Under the pieces are notes generated by a model, which saw only the letters and a list, made by a program, of their open reading frames with translations, had not been told where the DNA came from and made no database searches. A stretch of 64,000 nucleotides of DNA from Pseudomonas sp. MYb118 (GTDB lineage: Bacteria > Pseudomonadota > Gammaproteobacteria > Pseudomonadales > Pseudomonadaceae): positions 1,984,001 to 2,048,000 of the forward strand of contig NZ_JBFRXN010000002.1 of assembly GCF_040947875.1 (NCBI RefSeq), read 5' to 3'. The stretch's first letter is position 1. The number at the start of each line of letters is the position of its first letter. Below, in pieces: positions 20,767 to 31,890 of this stretch. Both the position numbers and the translations under genes were made by a program.

Positions 20767-21831
20767 TCAGTTGAGCGCCGATTCCGGCGCTTGGCGCGAG
20801 GCCGCCTCCAAGTCCATCAACCCTCGGCCGTAGGCCTCGCTGTTGGCGTAAACTCCGGTGCGGTTCGCTGTCGACAGCAGTCGCTCACGGACTTGTTGAG
20901 CGGTCATTTCGGGGTAGCGGCTGTGCAGCGCGGCCAATGCGCCACTGACCATGGCCGCGGCAGGTGAGGTGCCGGCGGTGTGCACGTATTTGCCGTCCTT
21001 GCTGGTGGTCAACAGTCCGTGTTCCGCACCGGCATCGCCGCCAGGCACCGCGATGCACCAGGCCGCCGCCACACCGCAGTAGTTGGACTTGGCGTTGATG
21101 GCCGTGCCATCGGCCTTCAAGGCAACCACGGCGATCCAGCCCTTCTCGAGCTCGGGCAGCGCGAGTGGCAAACCGGGCTCCGCCAATGGCTCTCGCTTGA
21201 GTTCATTACCCGTCGGGAAAACGAACACTGCGCCATGGTCCACCAGGTTGCGGGCAACCTTCAGCGACTCCGGCATCACTTGGTTGTAGCGCGCTTCATT
21301 GATTTCGGTGGCCGGAATGGCATTGGCCCAGGAGTTGTTGAGGATGAGAGCGCCCTGGTTGAAACCGGCCTGCCAGGATTGCGCGATCTCGCTGTCGAAA
21401 AAGAAGGGCTCGTTGTCGTCGCCAAAACGGTAGGGGATCAGTTGCGCGTTGAACGCAACGCCGTGCATGCCCTGATCATCCTTGTTGGCGGCGAGAATGC
21501 CAGCCATCTGCGTGCCATGACCGACCCGGTCAGTGGTGCCGGGGCGGTTCTCGACGAAGTCGTGACCGGCATTGGCAATCCGCCCCTGAAATTCCGCCAG
21601 TTCCTGGTTCAGGCCCGAGTCCACCAATGCCACGGTCTTGCCCTGGCCGGTACCGCCACGGGCATAAAGACTCGACGCCTTGATCACGGCCAGTCCCTGC
21701 TGACCCTTGTATTCGATCGTCTCGAAGGGGGTGGTATCAAGGTGGGGTTTGCTCGGGTTGCTCAGGCAGCCGCTTAACAACAGGGGCGCTGCAATCACGG
21801 TGGCGAGTGAAAAAACAGCTCGTTGGCGCAT
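20767..21831 (-). CDS. S8 (subtilisin-like) serine peptidase lipoprotein
   Basis: 354 residues. The signal peptide ends in a lipobox, LLLSGC with lipidated C22, so the protein is membrane-anchored. The catalytic triad is D71 (ALVDSG), H105 (VGHGTQMAG) and a Ser in GTSPAAAMVSGALAALHS. The oxyanion Asn is probably in ILNNSWANA. The catalytic domain fills the chain. There is no autotransporter barrel or pro-domain, unlike the better-known Pseudomonas S8 autotransporters. ATG 21831 follows GGAGGAAC. Role unknown. Confidence 0.85.
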   Translation of the reverse strand: MRQRAVFSLATVIAAPLLLSGCLSNPSKPHLDTTPFETIEYKGQQGLAVIKASSLYARGGTGQGKTVALVDSGLNQELAEFQGRIANAGHDFVENRPGTTDRVGHGTQMAGILAANKDDQGMHGVAFNAQLIPYRFGDDNEPFFFDSEIAQSWQAGFNQGALILNNSWANAIPATEINEARYNQVMPESLKVARNLVDHGAVFVFPTGNELKREPLAEPGLPLALPELEKGWIAVVALKADGTAINAKSNYCGVAAAWCIAVPGGDAGAEHGLLTTSKDGKYVHTAGTSPAAAMVSGALAALHSRYPEMTAQQVRERLLSTANRTGVYANSEAYGRGLMDLEAASRQAPESALN

Positions 21832-22104
21832 GGTCGTTCCTCCATGGAACATCCGTAAATATCGGGATTGCCCGTCGCTTCGAAACGGCGAGCGGCGAGG
21901 TTTCATTAACCTCAACCTTACCGTTGGAACGGGTGGGTCCGTCATGGAGGCCAAGTGCCCCGTGTGTTTCAACCTGTGGCCGAGGCCAGCTCAGGCGCTG
22001 GGCTGCAAGGGCATCCATGGGCTGAATACCGCCCATCACACGCATAAATCCCGGAAACGTTTAAGGTGATGCCTCTTCCGCCGCCTTGTCTTCACCAACA
22101 AGAG

Positions 22105-22112
22105 AACAACAA
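22105..22112 (+). promoter_or_regulatory. Hfq/Crc-type A-rich motif at a start codon
   Basis: AACAACAA matches the AAnAAnAA motif bound by Hfq-Crc in Pseudomonas catabolite repression. It sits directly between the weak ribosome site AAGAGA and the ATG at 22116, the position used in known targets. Confidence 0.5.
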
Positions 22113-22115
22113 AAA

Positions 22116-23342
22116 ATGAGCCAGACGCCGTTCAACATTCAGCGTGCCGCCGTCATCGGTGCGGGTACCATGGGCCGTGGCATTGTCATGTGCCTGGCCA
22201 ACGCCGGAGTCCCCGTGCAGTGGGTCGACAACAATCCGCAGATGCTCGAACAGGCCCTGGTTGCCGTGGCCGAGACTTGTGCGCACAACGTGCGTCAGAG
22301 GCGGATCGATCAGGCCGAGGCGGATGCGCGCATCGCACGCATCACCACGGCGGCGGACTATGTCGCGATCCGGGATGTCGATCTGGTGATTGAGGCGGTC
22401 TTCGAGAACCTCGAACTCAAGCAGAAGATCTTTCGCGAGCTGGATGGCCTGCTCAAGCCCGAAGCCATCCTGGCGAGCAATACCTCGGCGCTGGATATCG
22501 ACGCGATTGCCGCCGTCACTCGCCGCCCGCAGCAGGTCCTGGGCCTGCATTTCTTCAGCCCCGCGCACATCATGAAGTTGCTGGAAATCGTGCGGGGCGC
22601 ACAGACCGCGCCGACGGTGCTTGCGGCCGTGCTGGAACTGGGCAAGCGCATGGGCAAGGTCAGCGTCGTGGCCGGCAACTGCGATGGATTCATCGGCAAC
22701 CGCATGCTCAATACCTACGTGCTGGAAACCCGCAAGATGTTGCTGGAAGGGGCTTTGCCCTATCAGGTCGACGCCGTATTGCAGGGTTTCGGTTTTGCCA
22801 TGGGGCCGTTTCGCATGTTCGATGTGGTCGGCATCGACCTGCAATGGCGTGCCCGGGAACTGGCGGGCGTCGGTCAGGATGCGCCGCAGGTACAGGTGGA
22901 TAACCGCCTGTGTGAAATGGGGCGCTTCGGCCAGAAGAGTGGCAACGGTTATTACCATTACGAGCCGGGCAGCCGTCAGGCCGAACACGATGTTGAGGTG
23001 GATGCGCTGGTGCTGGAAGTCAGCGAAGGCCTGGGCTACCAGCGACGCGAGATCGGGCCCGAGGAGATTCTTGAGCGATGCCTGCTGGCGTTGGTCAATG
23101 AAGGGGCGAAGATCCTCGAGGAAGGCGTCGCGGCGTCTGCGCATGACATCGACCTGGTGTACCTCAATGGCTATGGTTTCCCGGCGGACAAGGGCGGCCC
23201 GATGGCCTGGGCGGACCGGCAGGGGCTCGCGGACATCCATCAGCGCTTGCTGGCGCTGGAAACCCGACAGGGCGATCACTGGCAGCCGGCGCGGTTGATC
23301 GGTGAGTTGGCGGCGGCGGGCGAGGGGTTTGCCGGGCAGTGA
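22116..23342 (+). CDS. 3-hydroxyacyl-CoA dehydrogenase
   Basis: 408 residues, NAD-dependent oxidation of 3-hydroxyacyl-CoA. The N-terminal Rossmann motif is AAVIGAGTMGRGI, the active-site region is LGLHFFSPAHIMKLLEIV, and two C-terminal 3HCDH domains follow (GFIGNRMLNTYVLE; ALVNEGAKILEEGVAA with YGFPADKGGPMAWAD). It corresponds to the C-terminal half of FadB/FadJ without the hydratase domain. A thioesterase gene follows 150 bp downstream. The A-rich motif at the start suggests Crc control. Confidence 0.92.
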   Translation: MSQTPFNIQRAAVIGAGTMGRGIVMCLANAGVPVQWVDNNPQMLEQALVAVAETCAHNVRQRRIDQAEADARIARITTAADYVAIRDVDLVIEAVFENLELKQKIFRELDGLLKPEAILASNTSALDIDAIAAVTRRPQQVLGLHFFSPAHIMKLLEIVRGAQTAPTVLAAVLELGKRMGKVSVVAGNCDGFIGNRMLNTYVLETRKMLLEGALPYQVDAVLQGFGFAMGPFRMFDVVGIDLQWRARELAGVGQDAPQVQVDNRLCEMGRFGQKSGNGYYHYEPGSRQAEHDVEVDALVLEVSEGLGYQRREIGPEEILERCLLALVNEGAKILEEGVAASAHDIDLVYLNGYGFPADKGGPMAWADRQGLADIHQRLLALETRQGDHWQPARLIGELAAAGEGFAGQ

Positions 23343-23365
23343 TTGATGTGGCGTCTTTGCGGACG

Positions 23366-23440
23366 CCATCGCGGGCAAGCCCGCTCCCACATTTGCTTGG
23401 TGTGCACCAGGCCATTGTGGGAGCGAGCCTGCTCGCGATG
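23366..23440. repeat. REP inverted pair, mixed arms
   Basis: The left arm is CGCGGGCAAGCCCGCTCCCA, a third variant. The right arm is the GG/CC core. TGTGGG ends inward. It lies between the dehydrogenase and thioesterase genes. Confidence 0.85.
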
Positions 23441-23495
23441 AACGATAACGCGCATTTCGCCTTAGACTGGCAAACCCATCCAGGAACCCTTACTG

Positions 23496-23915
23496 ATGCC
23501 GCTACGCACCGAATACCCCCACTTCCAACCCATCACCACTCGCTGGCACGACAACGACGCCTACGGCCACGTCAACAACGTCACTTACTACAGCTTCTTC
23601 GACACCGCCGTGAACACCTACCTGATCGAAGTCGGTGGCCTGGACATTCATGACGGTGAAGTCGTCGGGTTCGTGGTGAGTTCGGCTTGCGACTACTTCG
23701 CCTCCATCGCTTTCCCGGATCGCATCGAAATCGGTTTGCGCGTCGCCAAGCTGGGCAACAGTTCGGTGCAATACGAGCTGGCGGTGTTCAAGGCCGGCGA
23801 GGACGAAGCCTGCGCAGCGGGGCGGTTCGTGCATGTGTTCGTGGATCGGGCGTCGAATGAGCCGGTGGCGATTCCTGCGGGGCTGCGCGGGGCGCTGGAG
23901 CGCCTGGTGATTTAG
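23496..23915 (+). CDS. Acyl-CoA thioesterase (4HBT/YbgC type)
   Basis: 139-residue hotdog thioesterase. [22 protein letters not shown] carries the family's catalytic Asp and the HVNN signature. Substrate length is unknown. The location after a beta-oxidation-type dehydrogenase suggests acyl-CoA turnover. No strong ribosome site is visible, but the [10 protein letters not shown] start is normal for the family. A hairpin terminator follows. Confidence 0.85.
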   Translation: MPLRTEYPHFQPITTRWHDNDAYGHVNNVTYYSFFDTAVNTYLIEVGGLDIHDGEVVGFVVSSACDYFASIAFPDRIEIGLRVAKLGNSSVQYELAVFKAGEDEACAAGRFVHVFVDRASNEPVAIPAGLRGALERLVI

Positions 23916-23922
23916 GCCAGGC

Positions 23923-23957
23923 AAAAAAAATCGCAGCGCGAAGGCTGCGATTTTTGA
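23923..23957. terminator. Bidirectional intrinsic terminator
   Basis: A run of A, stem ATCGCAGC / GCTGCGAT, then a run of T. It serves the thioesterase on plus and the glycine-zipper gene on minus, which converge here. Confidence 0.88.
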
Positions 23958-23981
23958 CCGGTCATTGAAACCCTCGGGGTC

Positions 23982-24458
23982 TCAATGACGGTGACGGTAA
24001 TACTTCTTGTGGTGCTTGCGATGGCCATAGTGGTGGCCACGATCATGGTGACCATCACGGTAGTAGCGACCGCCACGACGATCATTGTCTTCGTCGTCGC
24101 TCTTGTTGCCCATGTAGTTACCCAGCGCGCCACCGGCGCCACCGCCTGCGGCAGAGCCGATCAGGCTGCCGGTGCTGCCGCCCAGGCTGCGACCGACCAC
24201 GTTACCGCCCGCTGCGCCCAACGCACCGCCAATGGCCGCTTCGCCACGGCTGCGTTTGTCTGCGCCGACGGCGCTACCACCCGCGCCGCCCAGGGCCGCG
24301 CCAATGGTTGAACCTGTGTTGCCGCCTAACGACTGACCGACGACCGAGCCTAAAACCCCGCCCAATGCGCCGCCCACACCTGCTTCGGTGGTGCCGCCGG
24401 CAGAGGCAATGCCACTGACCAGGCCAAGGGACAACAAGAGAATCGAGGAGAACTTCAT
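23982..24458 (-). CDS. Glycine-zipper envelope protein with His-rich tail
   Basis: 158 residues. Signal peptide about 1-20 (ending SGIASA), then about 95 residues of glycine-zipper repeats with G-x-x-x-G spacing (GGALGGVLGSVVGQSLGG repeated with variation), an acidic-basic linker and a C-terminal tail with His in HHDRGHHYGHRKHHKK. The tail could bind metal or anionic polymers. The zipper suggests membrane association. No specific family name is recalled. Monocistronic. Confidence 0.75.
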   Translation of the reverse strand: MKFSSILLLSLGLVSGIASAGGTTEAGVGGALGGVLGSVVGQSLGGNTGSTIGAALGGAGGSAVGADKRSRGEAAIGGALGAAGGNVVGRSLGGSTGSLIGSAAGGGAGGALGNYMGNKSDDEDNDRRGGRYYRDGHHDRGHHYGHRKHHKKYYRHRH

Positions 24459-24564
24459 GGAGGAACCTCAAGGGGATGACGCCGCGATCCTGAGGCTGTG
24501 CAATAGGTGTGACAATCGAAATCCGACGAGTAACACGACTTCAGCACATTTCTATAAGTTACTG

Positions 24565-24646
24565 TTTTTTAGGCGGAACTTAACGGTTTTTCGCTGGTCT
24601 TTAGCTACTTCGGAAGGGCCGTTTTTGTGAGAAAACGGCCTTTTTT
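24565..24646 (+). ncRNA. Candidate small RNA with its own promoter and terminator
   Basis: No protein gene precedes the strong plus-strand terminator at 24617-24646. Upstream, GTAACA (24530-24535), a 17-bp spacer and TATAAG (24553-24558) form a plausible sigma70 promoter. Transcription from about 24565 would give an RNA of about 82 nt. No coding potential is visible. It could also be a leader fragment of an unannotated transcript. It does not match an sRNA I recall. Confidence 0.4.
24617..24646 (+). terminator. Orphan plus-strand intrinsic terminator
   Basis: Stem GGCCGTTTT / AAAACGGCC with a 6-base loop and six T. On the minus strand the hairpin is not followed by T, so it works only for plus-strand transcription, where no upstream gene exists. 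Confidence 0.85.
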
Positions 24647-24700
24647 GTGGGCGTTTGAAAAGTGCCTGGACCTGAGGAAGTTGTCAGGTCCGAAGGCGTC

Positions 24701-24774
24701 AATCGCGAGCAGGCTCGCTCCCACAGTGGCACGGTACACACCGAACAAATGTGGGAGCGAGCCTGCTCGCGATA
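24701..24774. repeat. REP inverted pair, GG/CC lineage
   Basis: Two inverted GG/CC cores, TGTGGG ends inward, just after the 3' end of the molybdoenzyme gene. Confidence 0.9.
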
Positions 24775-24798
24775 GGCGCAACACCGATCCTGGTTAAA

Positions 24799-27143
<2,345 letters not shown>

Positions 27144-27147
<4 letters not shown>

Positions 27148-27983
27148 GCTTGGCTCTCCAACGCCGGGCTGTAGACCCGTGGGGCGTTCTTCTGTGGCAA
27201 ATGGATAAGATTGAGGTTGTGGCGACGGGCCCATTGCACGGCCAGGCCCGTGGGCGATGACAGGCTGACCAGGGTCTGGATGCCTGCGCGCAAAACTTTC
27301 TGGATCAGTTCGAGGCTGCAGCGGCTGGTGACGATCGCCACGCCGCCAGCGGTGGGAATCTTCTGGCGGATCAGCCCGCCAATCAGCTTGTCGAGGGCGT
27401 TATGCCGGCCGATGTCTTCGCGGCCCAGACGCAACTCACCGGTGGCGTCCATGAACACGGCGGCATGCACCGCGCCGCTGTATTGACCCAAAGGCTGGAA
27501 GGCGCCGATGCGTTGGCGCAGGCCGTCCAACCACTCGATCGGGGGCAGCGGTGCACCGGGCATGACCTTGAGTTCGGGCAACGCCTGCTCGACCGCTTCC
27601 ACGCCGCACAGCCCGCAACCGCTGGTTCCGGCCATCTGCCGGCGCTGTTGCTTGAGGTTCCAGAATGCGCGGTTGGCGATGGTCACTTGAGCGTATTGCG
27701 CCGAGCCTGAACCGCTCAGTTGCAGATCGTAGATGTCGGACGCGTCTTCGATGATGCCGCTGCCCATGCTGAAACCGACGATGAAGTCTTCGAGGTCGGT
27801 GGGGGTCACCAGCATGACCGCCTGGCTGATGCCGTTGTAGGCAATCGCCAGCGCCACTTCTTCGGCCAGCGCGGTGCTGGCCGATTCAGCGTGCTGAAGG
27901 TCGCTGTAGGTGTATGTCTGGCTGGCGGCTGGCGCGGGCGTTTCGAGGGCTGGCGCCGCGCAGGCTGGGCGCTTGGCGTTCAT
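27144..27983 (-). CDS. fdhD: Formate dehydrogenase accessory sulfurtransferase FdhD
   Basis: 279 residues. It transfers sulfur from IscS to the molybdenum cofactor of formate-dehydrogenase-type enzymes. The redox pair is in GTSGCGLCGVEAVEQ. The cofactor-binding C-terminal part has GREDIGRHNALDKLIGG. The N-terminus is Ala/Pro-rich and variable. Directly upstream of, and overlapping, its presumed client molybdoenzyme. Confidence 0.93.
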
Positions 27984-28077
27984 GGGGCATCACCGACGGT
28001 TTGGTCAGTGATAAGCCTAAGCGCGACAATGTGTCGCGTCTAATTGCTATTACTGATGTTCCGATAGATGACGTCGA

Positions 28078-28965
28078 TCAAGATTCGGTTGGTGATTTCT
28101 GATACAGGGCAAAGCAGGCTTCGGCCAGCGCCGAGCGTGGCGCACTGCGTCGCATGATCAAGCCCAGCCGGCCAAGGGTTTGCGCGTTTTCAATCGGTTG
28201 CAGACGCAGGTGATCGGTGAGGTTTTCCAGGCCGCCTTCAAGCGGCATCACCGCGCAGCACAGGCCGCCGTGCACCGCTTGCAACAGTTGATGCACGGCA
28301 TCGGTCTGCAACAACGGTTGCGGGGTCAGGCCGCGGCTGTGGAAGTTATGGTCGATGGACTGGCGAAAGTGCATGCCGCTGGTGAGCATGCCCAGTGGCA
28401 ACTCGATCAGCGCTTCCCAGCTCAGCGGCGCCTCGCCAAAATCGAAGAAGCGCTGGTCGTAGAGCAACCCCATGCGGGTTTCGCTGAAGGTCAGCGAGTC
28501 GAAACGTTCGGCGTCCAGGCGCTCAAGGTAGGACACGCCCAGGTCCAGTCGATTGTTCGCCAGTTGTTCGAGGATCTGCTCGGAACTGAGCGACGACAGC
28601 TCGAAACGCAGGCTCGGGTGTTGCGTGTGCAGGCGTTGCATCAGCGGCAGCGGATCGAAGCTCGACAGCGGCACCACACCCAGGCGCAACGTACCCACCA
28701 GGTTGCCGCGACAGGCGGCGGCCTCGGCCTGCAAGCCGTCGCAGGCGGCGAGCACGGTGCGGGCCCAGGCCAGCACCCGTTCGCCCGGCGCGGTGAAGCC
28801 TTCGAAGCGTTGGCCGCGTTTGACCAGCGGCAGGTCCAGCTCTTCCTCGAGGCTGCGCAGGCGCATGGACAGGGTCGGCTGGGTGATGTGGCAGCGCGCG
28901 GCGGCCTGGCCGAAGTGCCGGGTTTCGTCGAGGGCGATGAGGAATTTCAGCTGCTTGATGTCCAT
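28078..28965 (-). CDS. LysR-family transcriptional regulator
   Basis: 295 residues. The N-terminal winged HTH is MDIKQLKFLIALDETRHFGQ then AAARCHITQPTLSMRLRSLE, followed by a LysR substrate-binding domain (GTLRLGVVPLSSFDP). It lies about 95 bp upstream of fdhD on the same strand and could regulate the fdhD-molybdoenzyme pair, although LysR targets are more often divergent. ATG 28965 gives the normal family N-terminus. Confidence 0.88.
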   Translation of the reverse strand: MDIKQLKFLIALDETRHFGQAAARCHITQPTLSMRLRSLEEELDLPLVKRGQRFEGFTAPGERVLAWARTVLAACDGLQAEAAACRGNLVGTLRLGVVPLSSFDPLPLMQRLHTQHPSLRFELSSLSSEQILEQLANNRLDLGVSYLERLDAERFDSLTFSETRMGLLYDQRFFDFGEAPLSWEALIELPLGMLTSGMHFRQSIDHNFHSRGLTPQPLLQTDAVHQLLQAVHGGLCCAVMPLEGGLENLTDHLRLQPIENAQTLGRLGLIMRRSAPRSALAEACFALYQKSPTES

Positions 28966-29102
28966 CTTCGTTCCAGGGCGCGGGTAGACCGGGATTCTAG
29001 CGCCTGGGGGCAAGTGGCGTCATTGGTCGGCTTGGATCCGTCTTTTGCAAAGCTGGACTAGGCTTTCGCGTCTGGACACTTACATTCCAGGGAGAGCACA
29101 CA

Positions 29103-29552
29103 ATGAGCCTGTTCAGTTTTCTGAGAGAAGCCGGTGAAAAAATCCTCGATGCGCTGACGCCGGACAAGGCCGAAGCCAACAGCGAGGCACTGACCAACCA
29201 TGTGAGGGATGCACTGACGGGGATCGACACGTCGAAAATCCAGGTGAAGGTCGAAGGCGACAAAGTTATCGCTACGGGCGAGGCGAGCAGTCAGGAGGAG
29301 AAGGAAAAAATCCTCCTGGCGCTGGGCAACGTGGCAGGTGTCAGTGGTGTTGAAGACCAGATCACGGTGACCGGCGCAGTGGCGACGGCCGCGAAGTTCG
29401 TCACGGTTGAGAAAGGCGACACGCTGAGTGCGATTTCCAAGCGTGTGTATGGCGACCCGAACAAGTATCAAAAGATTTTCGAGGCCAACAAACCGCAGCT
29501 CAAGCACCCGGACAAGATTTATCCGGGGCAGGTGTTGCGGATTCCTGAGTAG
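29103..29552 (+). CDS. kbp: BON-LysM potassium-binding protein Kbp
   Basis: 149 residues, exactly the length of E. coli Kbp/YgaU. An N-terminal helix (FSFLREAGEKILDAL), a BON domain about 24-90 and a C-terminal LysM domain about 98-147 (VEKGDTLSAISKRVYGDPNK ... YPGQVLRIPE). Cytoplasmic, with no signal peptide. E. coli Kbp senses K+ and is needed at high K+. The ribosome site is AGGGAGAG. Confidence 0.93.
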   Translation: MSLFSFLREAGEKILDALTPDKAEANSEALTNHVRDALTGIDTSKIQVKVEGDKVIATGEASSQEEKEKILLALGNVAGVSGVEDQITVTGAVATAAKFVTVEKGDTLSAISKRVYGDPNKYQKIFEANKPQLKHPDKIYPGQVLRIPE

Positions 29553-29565
29553 TCCTCAATACCGC

Positions 29566-29631
29566 CATCGCGAGCAGGCTCGCTCCCACAGGGACATCAC
29601 TGTATCTGTGGGAGCGAGCCTGCTCGCGATG
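29566..29631. repeat. REP inverted pair, GG/CC lineage
   Basis: Two inverted GG/CC cores, TGTGGG ends inward, with only about 19 bp between, in the convergent kbp-yrfG gap. Confidence 0.92.
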
Positions 29632-29645
29632 CGGTCACCTCGGTC

Positions 29646-30308
29646 TCAAAGCCCGGCAATCAACTCCCGGTAATCCCCCACCGCCGCAAACTCCGCCGTG
29701 TCCTTGGGCCCCTTGCGGCTGTCCGGCTCCCGCACCGCCAGCAGATGCGCCACGCCGTAATCCCGGGCACTGCGCAAAATCGGCAAGGTGTCGTCGATGA
29801 ACAGGCTGCGCGCCGGGTCGAAACCGATGTCGGCCTGCAAGGCATCCCAGAACTGCCGGTTTTCCTTGGGGAAACCGTAGTCGTGGGAGCTGATCAACCG
29901 CTCGAAATACGGCGCCAGTTCGACTTTTTCCAGTTTCAGTGACAGCGAATCGCGATGCGCGTTGGTGATCAGCACCACGCGCTTGCCGGCCTGCCTGATC
30001 GCGGCCAGGAAGGTATCGGCATCCTGGCGCAGGGCGATCAGGTGGGCGGTTTCCAGTTTCAGTTCGCGCACCGGCAGTTTCAGCTCGGCGCTCCAGAAAT
30101 CCAGGCAGTACCACTGCAATTGGCCGGCGTTACGCTCGAACAGCGGTTGCAGCTCCATCTCGGCCATGGCCCGGCTCACCCCATGCAACTCGGCGTAACG
30201 CTGGGGCAGGTGTTCGAGCCAGAAATGATTGTCGAAGTGCAGGTCCAACAACGTGCCGTCCATGTCCAGCAGAACGGTGTCGATGTCGCGCCACGGCAGC
30301 AGTGACAT
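29646..30308 (-). CDS. yrfG: GMP/IMP nucleotidase YrfG (HAD family)
   Basis: 220-residue HAD hydrolase dephosphorylating purine nucleotides. HAD motif I is LLDMDGTLLDLHFD, motif II VLITNAH, motif III Lys in the YGFPKENRQFW region, and motif IV FIDDTLPIL. The ATG at 30308 follows TTGGAGAAG. A TTG five codons upstream is unlikely to be used. Divergent from nudE. Confidence 0.9.
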   Translation of the reverse strand: MSLLPWRDIDTVLLDMDGTLLDLHFDNHFWLEHLPQRYAELHGVSRAMAEMELQPLFERNAGQLQWYCLDFWSAELKLPVRELKLETAHLIALRQDADTFLAAIRQAGKRVVLITNAHRDSLSLKLEKVELAPYFERLISSHDYGFPKENRQFWDALQADIGFDPARSLFIDDTLPILRSARDYGVAHLLAVREPDSRKGPKDTAEFAAVGDYRELIAGL

Positions 30309-30398
30309 AAAAAACTTCTCCAACGGTAAAAAAGATATCCGGGATCAACAATCAGGATAGGCCGGGTATAGTAACCCGTTCACGCCAAGGAGCTTTTC

Positions 30399-30965
30399 AT
30401 GCGCCAGAAACCCACCGTCCTCGCCCGCGAGATTGTCGCCACCAGTCGTCTGTTCTGCGTTGAAGAGTTGAAACTGCGCTTTTCCAACGGTGCGGAACGC
30501 ACGTACGAGCGCCTGGTGGGCAAGGGCGCCGGCTATGGTGCCGTGATGATCGTGGCGATGCTCGACTCGGAGCACGCCGTGCTGGTCGAAGAGTATTGCG
30601 GTGGTACTGACGAGTACGAGCTGTCGTTGCCCAAGGGCTTGATCGAACCGGGTGAAGACGTGTTGGCGGCAGCCGAGCGCGAGCTCAAGGAAGAGGCCGG
30701 GTATGGCGCGCGACAGTTGATGCACCTGACGGAGTTGTCGCTGTCCCCTGGCTACATGAGCCAGAAAATCCAGGTGGTACTGGCGATGGACCTTTATGAA
30801 GAGCGGCTGGAAGGCGACGAGCCGGAGCCGATGGGCGTGGACAAGGTCAATCTGCGCGAGTTGTCGGCGCTGGCGCAGAACCCGCAGTTCACCGAGGGCC
30901 GTGCCTTGGCGGCGTTGTACCTGGCCCGTGACCTGCTGACTCAGCGCGGGGTGTTCCTGCCATGA
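30399..30965 (+). CDS. nudE: ADP compounds hydrolase NudE
   Basis: 188-residue Nudix hydrolase acting on ADP-ribose, Ap3A and NADH-type substrates. The Nudix box GLIEPGEDVLAAAERELKEE then AGYG fits G-x5-E-x7-REUxEExGU. It precedes cysQ with an ATGA overlap, a pairing also seen in other gammaproteobacteria. The ribosome site is AAGGAGC. Confidence 0.93.
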   Translation: MRQKPTVLAREIVATSRLFCVEELKLRFSNGAERTYERLVGKGAGYGAVMIVAMLDSEHAVLVEEYCGGTDEYELSLPKGLIEPGEDVLAAAERELKEEAGYGARQLMHLTELSLSPGYMSQKIQVVLAMDLYEERLEGDEPEPMGVDKVNLRELSALAQNPQFTEGRALAALYLARDLLTQRGVFLP

Positions 30966-31789
30966 AATTTCCACACCCGTTGATGGCCCCCGTCGTTGAA
31001 TTGGCCTTGCAGGCAGGGGAGGCGATCCTGCCGTTCTGGCGCACTGGCACCGCAGTGACTGCCAAGGCCGATGATTCACCGGTCACGGCGGCCGACCTCG
31101 CCGCCCATCACCTGATCCTGGCCGGGCTGACCGCGCTGGACCCGAGCATCCCGGTGCTCTCCGAAGAGGACGCCAACATCCCCCAGGGCGTACGTGCCGG
31201 CTGGCAGCGCTGGTGGCTGGTCGATCCGCTGGACGGCACCAAGGAGTTCATTTCGGGCAGTGAAGAGTTCACCGTCAACATCGCCCTGATCGAGCAGGGC
31301 CGGGTGGTATTCGGCGTGGTGTCGATGCCGACCAATGGGCGCTTTTACGTTGGTGGCGCAGGCCTCGGGGCCTGGCGCGGTGATCAGGGTAGCGAGCCAC
31401 GGCCGATTCAGGTGCGCCACGCGCCGGCTGCCGGGCAGCCATTCACCGTGGTCGCCAGCCGTCGGCATTCGAGCCCCGAGCAGGAGCGCTTGCTGGCGGG
31501 ATTGAGCGCCGGCCTGGGTGAATTGGCATTGGCCAACATCGGCAGCTCGTTGAAATTCTGCCTGCTGGCTGAAGGCGCGGCGGATTGTTACCCGCGCCTG
31601 GCACCGACTTCCCAATGGGACACGGCGGCGGCCCAGGGCGTGCTCGAAGGCGCGGGTGGCGAGGTGCTTGACCTGAACGGCGAGACGTTCAGCTACCCGG
31701 CGCGTGAGTCACTGCTCAATGAATTCTTCCTGGCGCTGCCGGCGCAGGCAACCTGGCGCGAAACCTTGCTGGCACTGGCGCGTAGCTAA
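30962..31789 (+). CDS. cysQ: 3'(2'),5'-bisphosphate nucleotidase CysQ
   Basis: 275-residue inositol-monophosphatase-fold enzyme hydrolysing pAp to AMP, relieving inhibition from sulfate assimilation. The metal sites are DDSPVTAADLAAH, LSEEDA and the signature DPLDGTKEFISG, with WDTAAAQGVLEGAGG near the C-terminus. The start overlaps nudE (ATGA). Confidence 0.94.
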   Translation: MKFPHPLMAPVVELALQAGEAILPFWRTGTAVTAKADDSPVTAADLAAHHLILAGLTALDPSIPVLSEEDANIPQGVRAGWQRWWLVDPLDGTKEFISGSEEFTVNIALIEQGRVVFGVVSMPTNGRFYVGGAGLGAWRGDQGSEPRPIQVRHAPAAGQPFTVVASRRHSSPEQERLLAGLSAGLGELALANIGSSLKFCLLAEGAADCYPRLAPTSQWDTAAAQGVLEGAGGEVLDLNGETFSYPARESLLNEFFLALPAQATWRETLLALARS

Positions 31790-31794
31790 GGCCC

Positions 31795-31885
31795 CTGTAG
31801 GAGCGAGCTTGCTCGCGATGGCGGACTGTCAGCCGACACATGTGCAAGCTGACACACTGCCATCGCGAGCAAGCCCGCTCCCACA
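31795..31885. repeat. REP inverted pair, mixed lineage
   Basis: The left arm is the AG/TT core. The right arm carries AAGCCCGCTCCCACAG, the third variant. TGTAGG/TGTGGG ends outward. Convergent intergenic site. Confidence 0.85.
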
Positions 31886-31890
31886 GAAGA

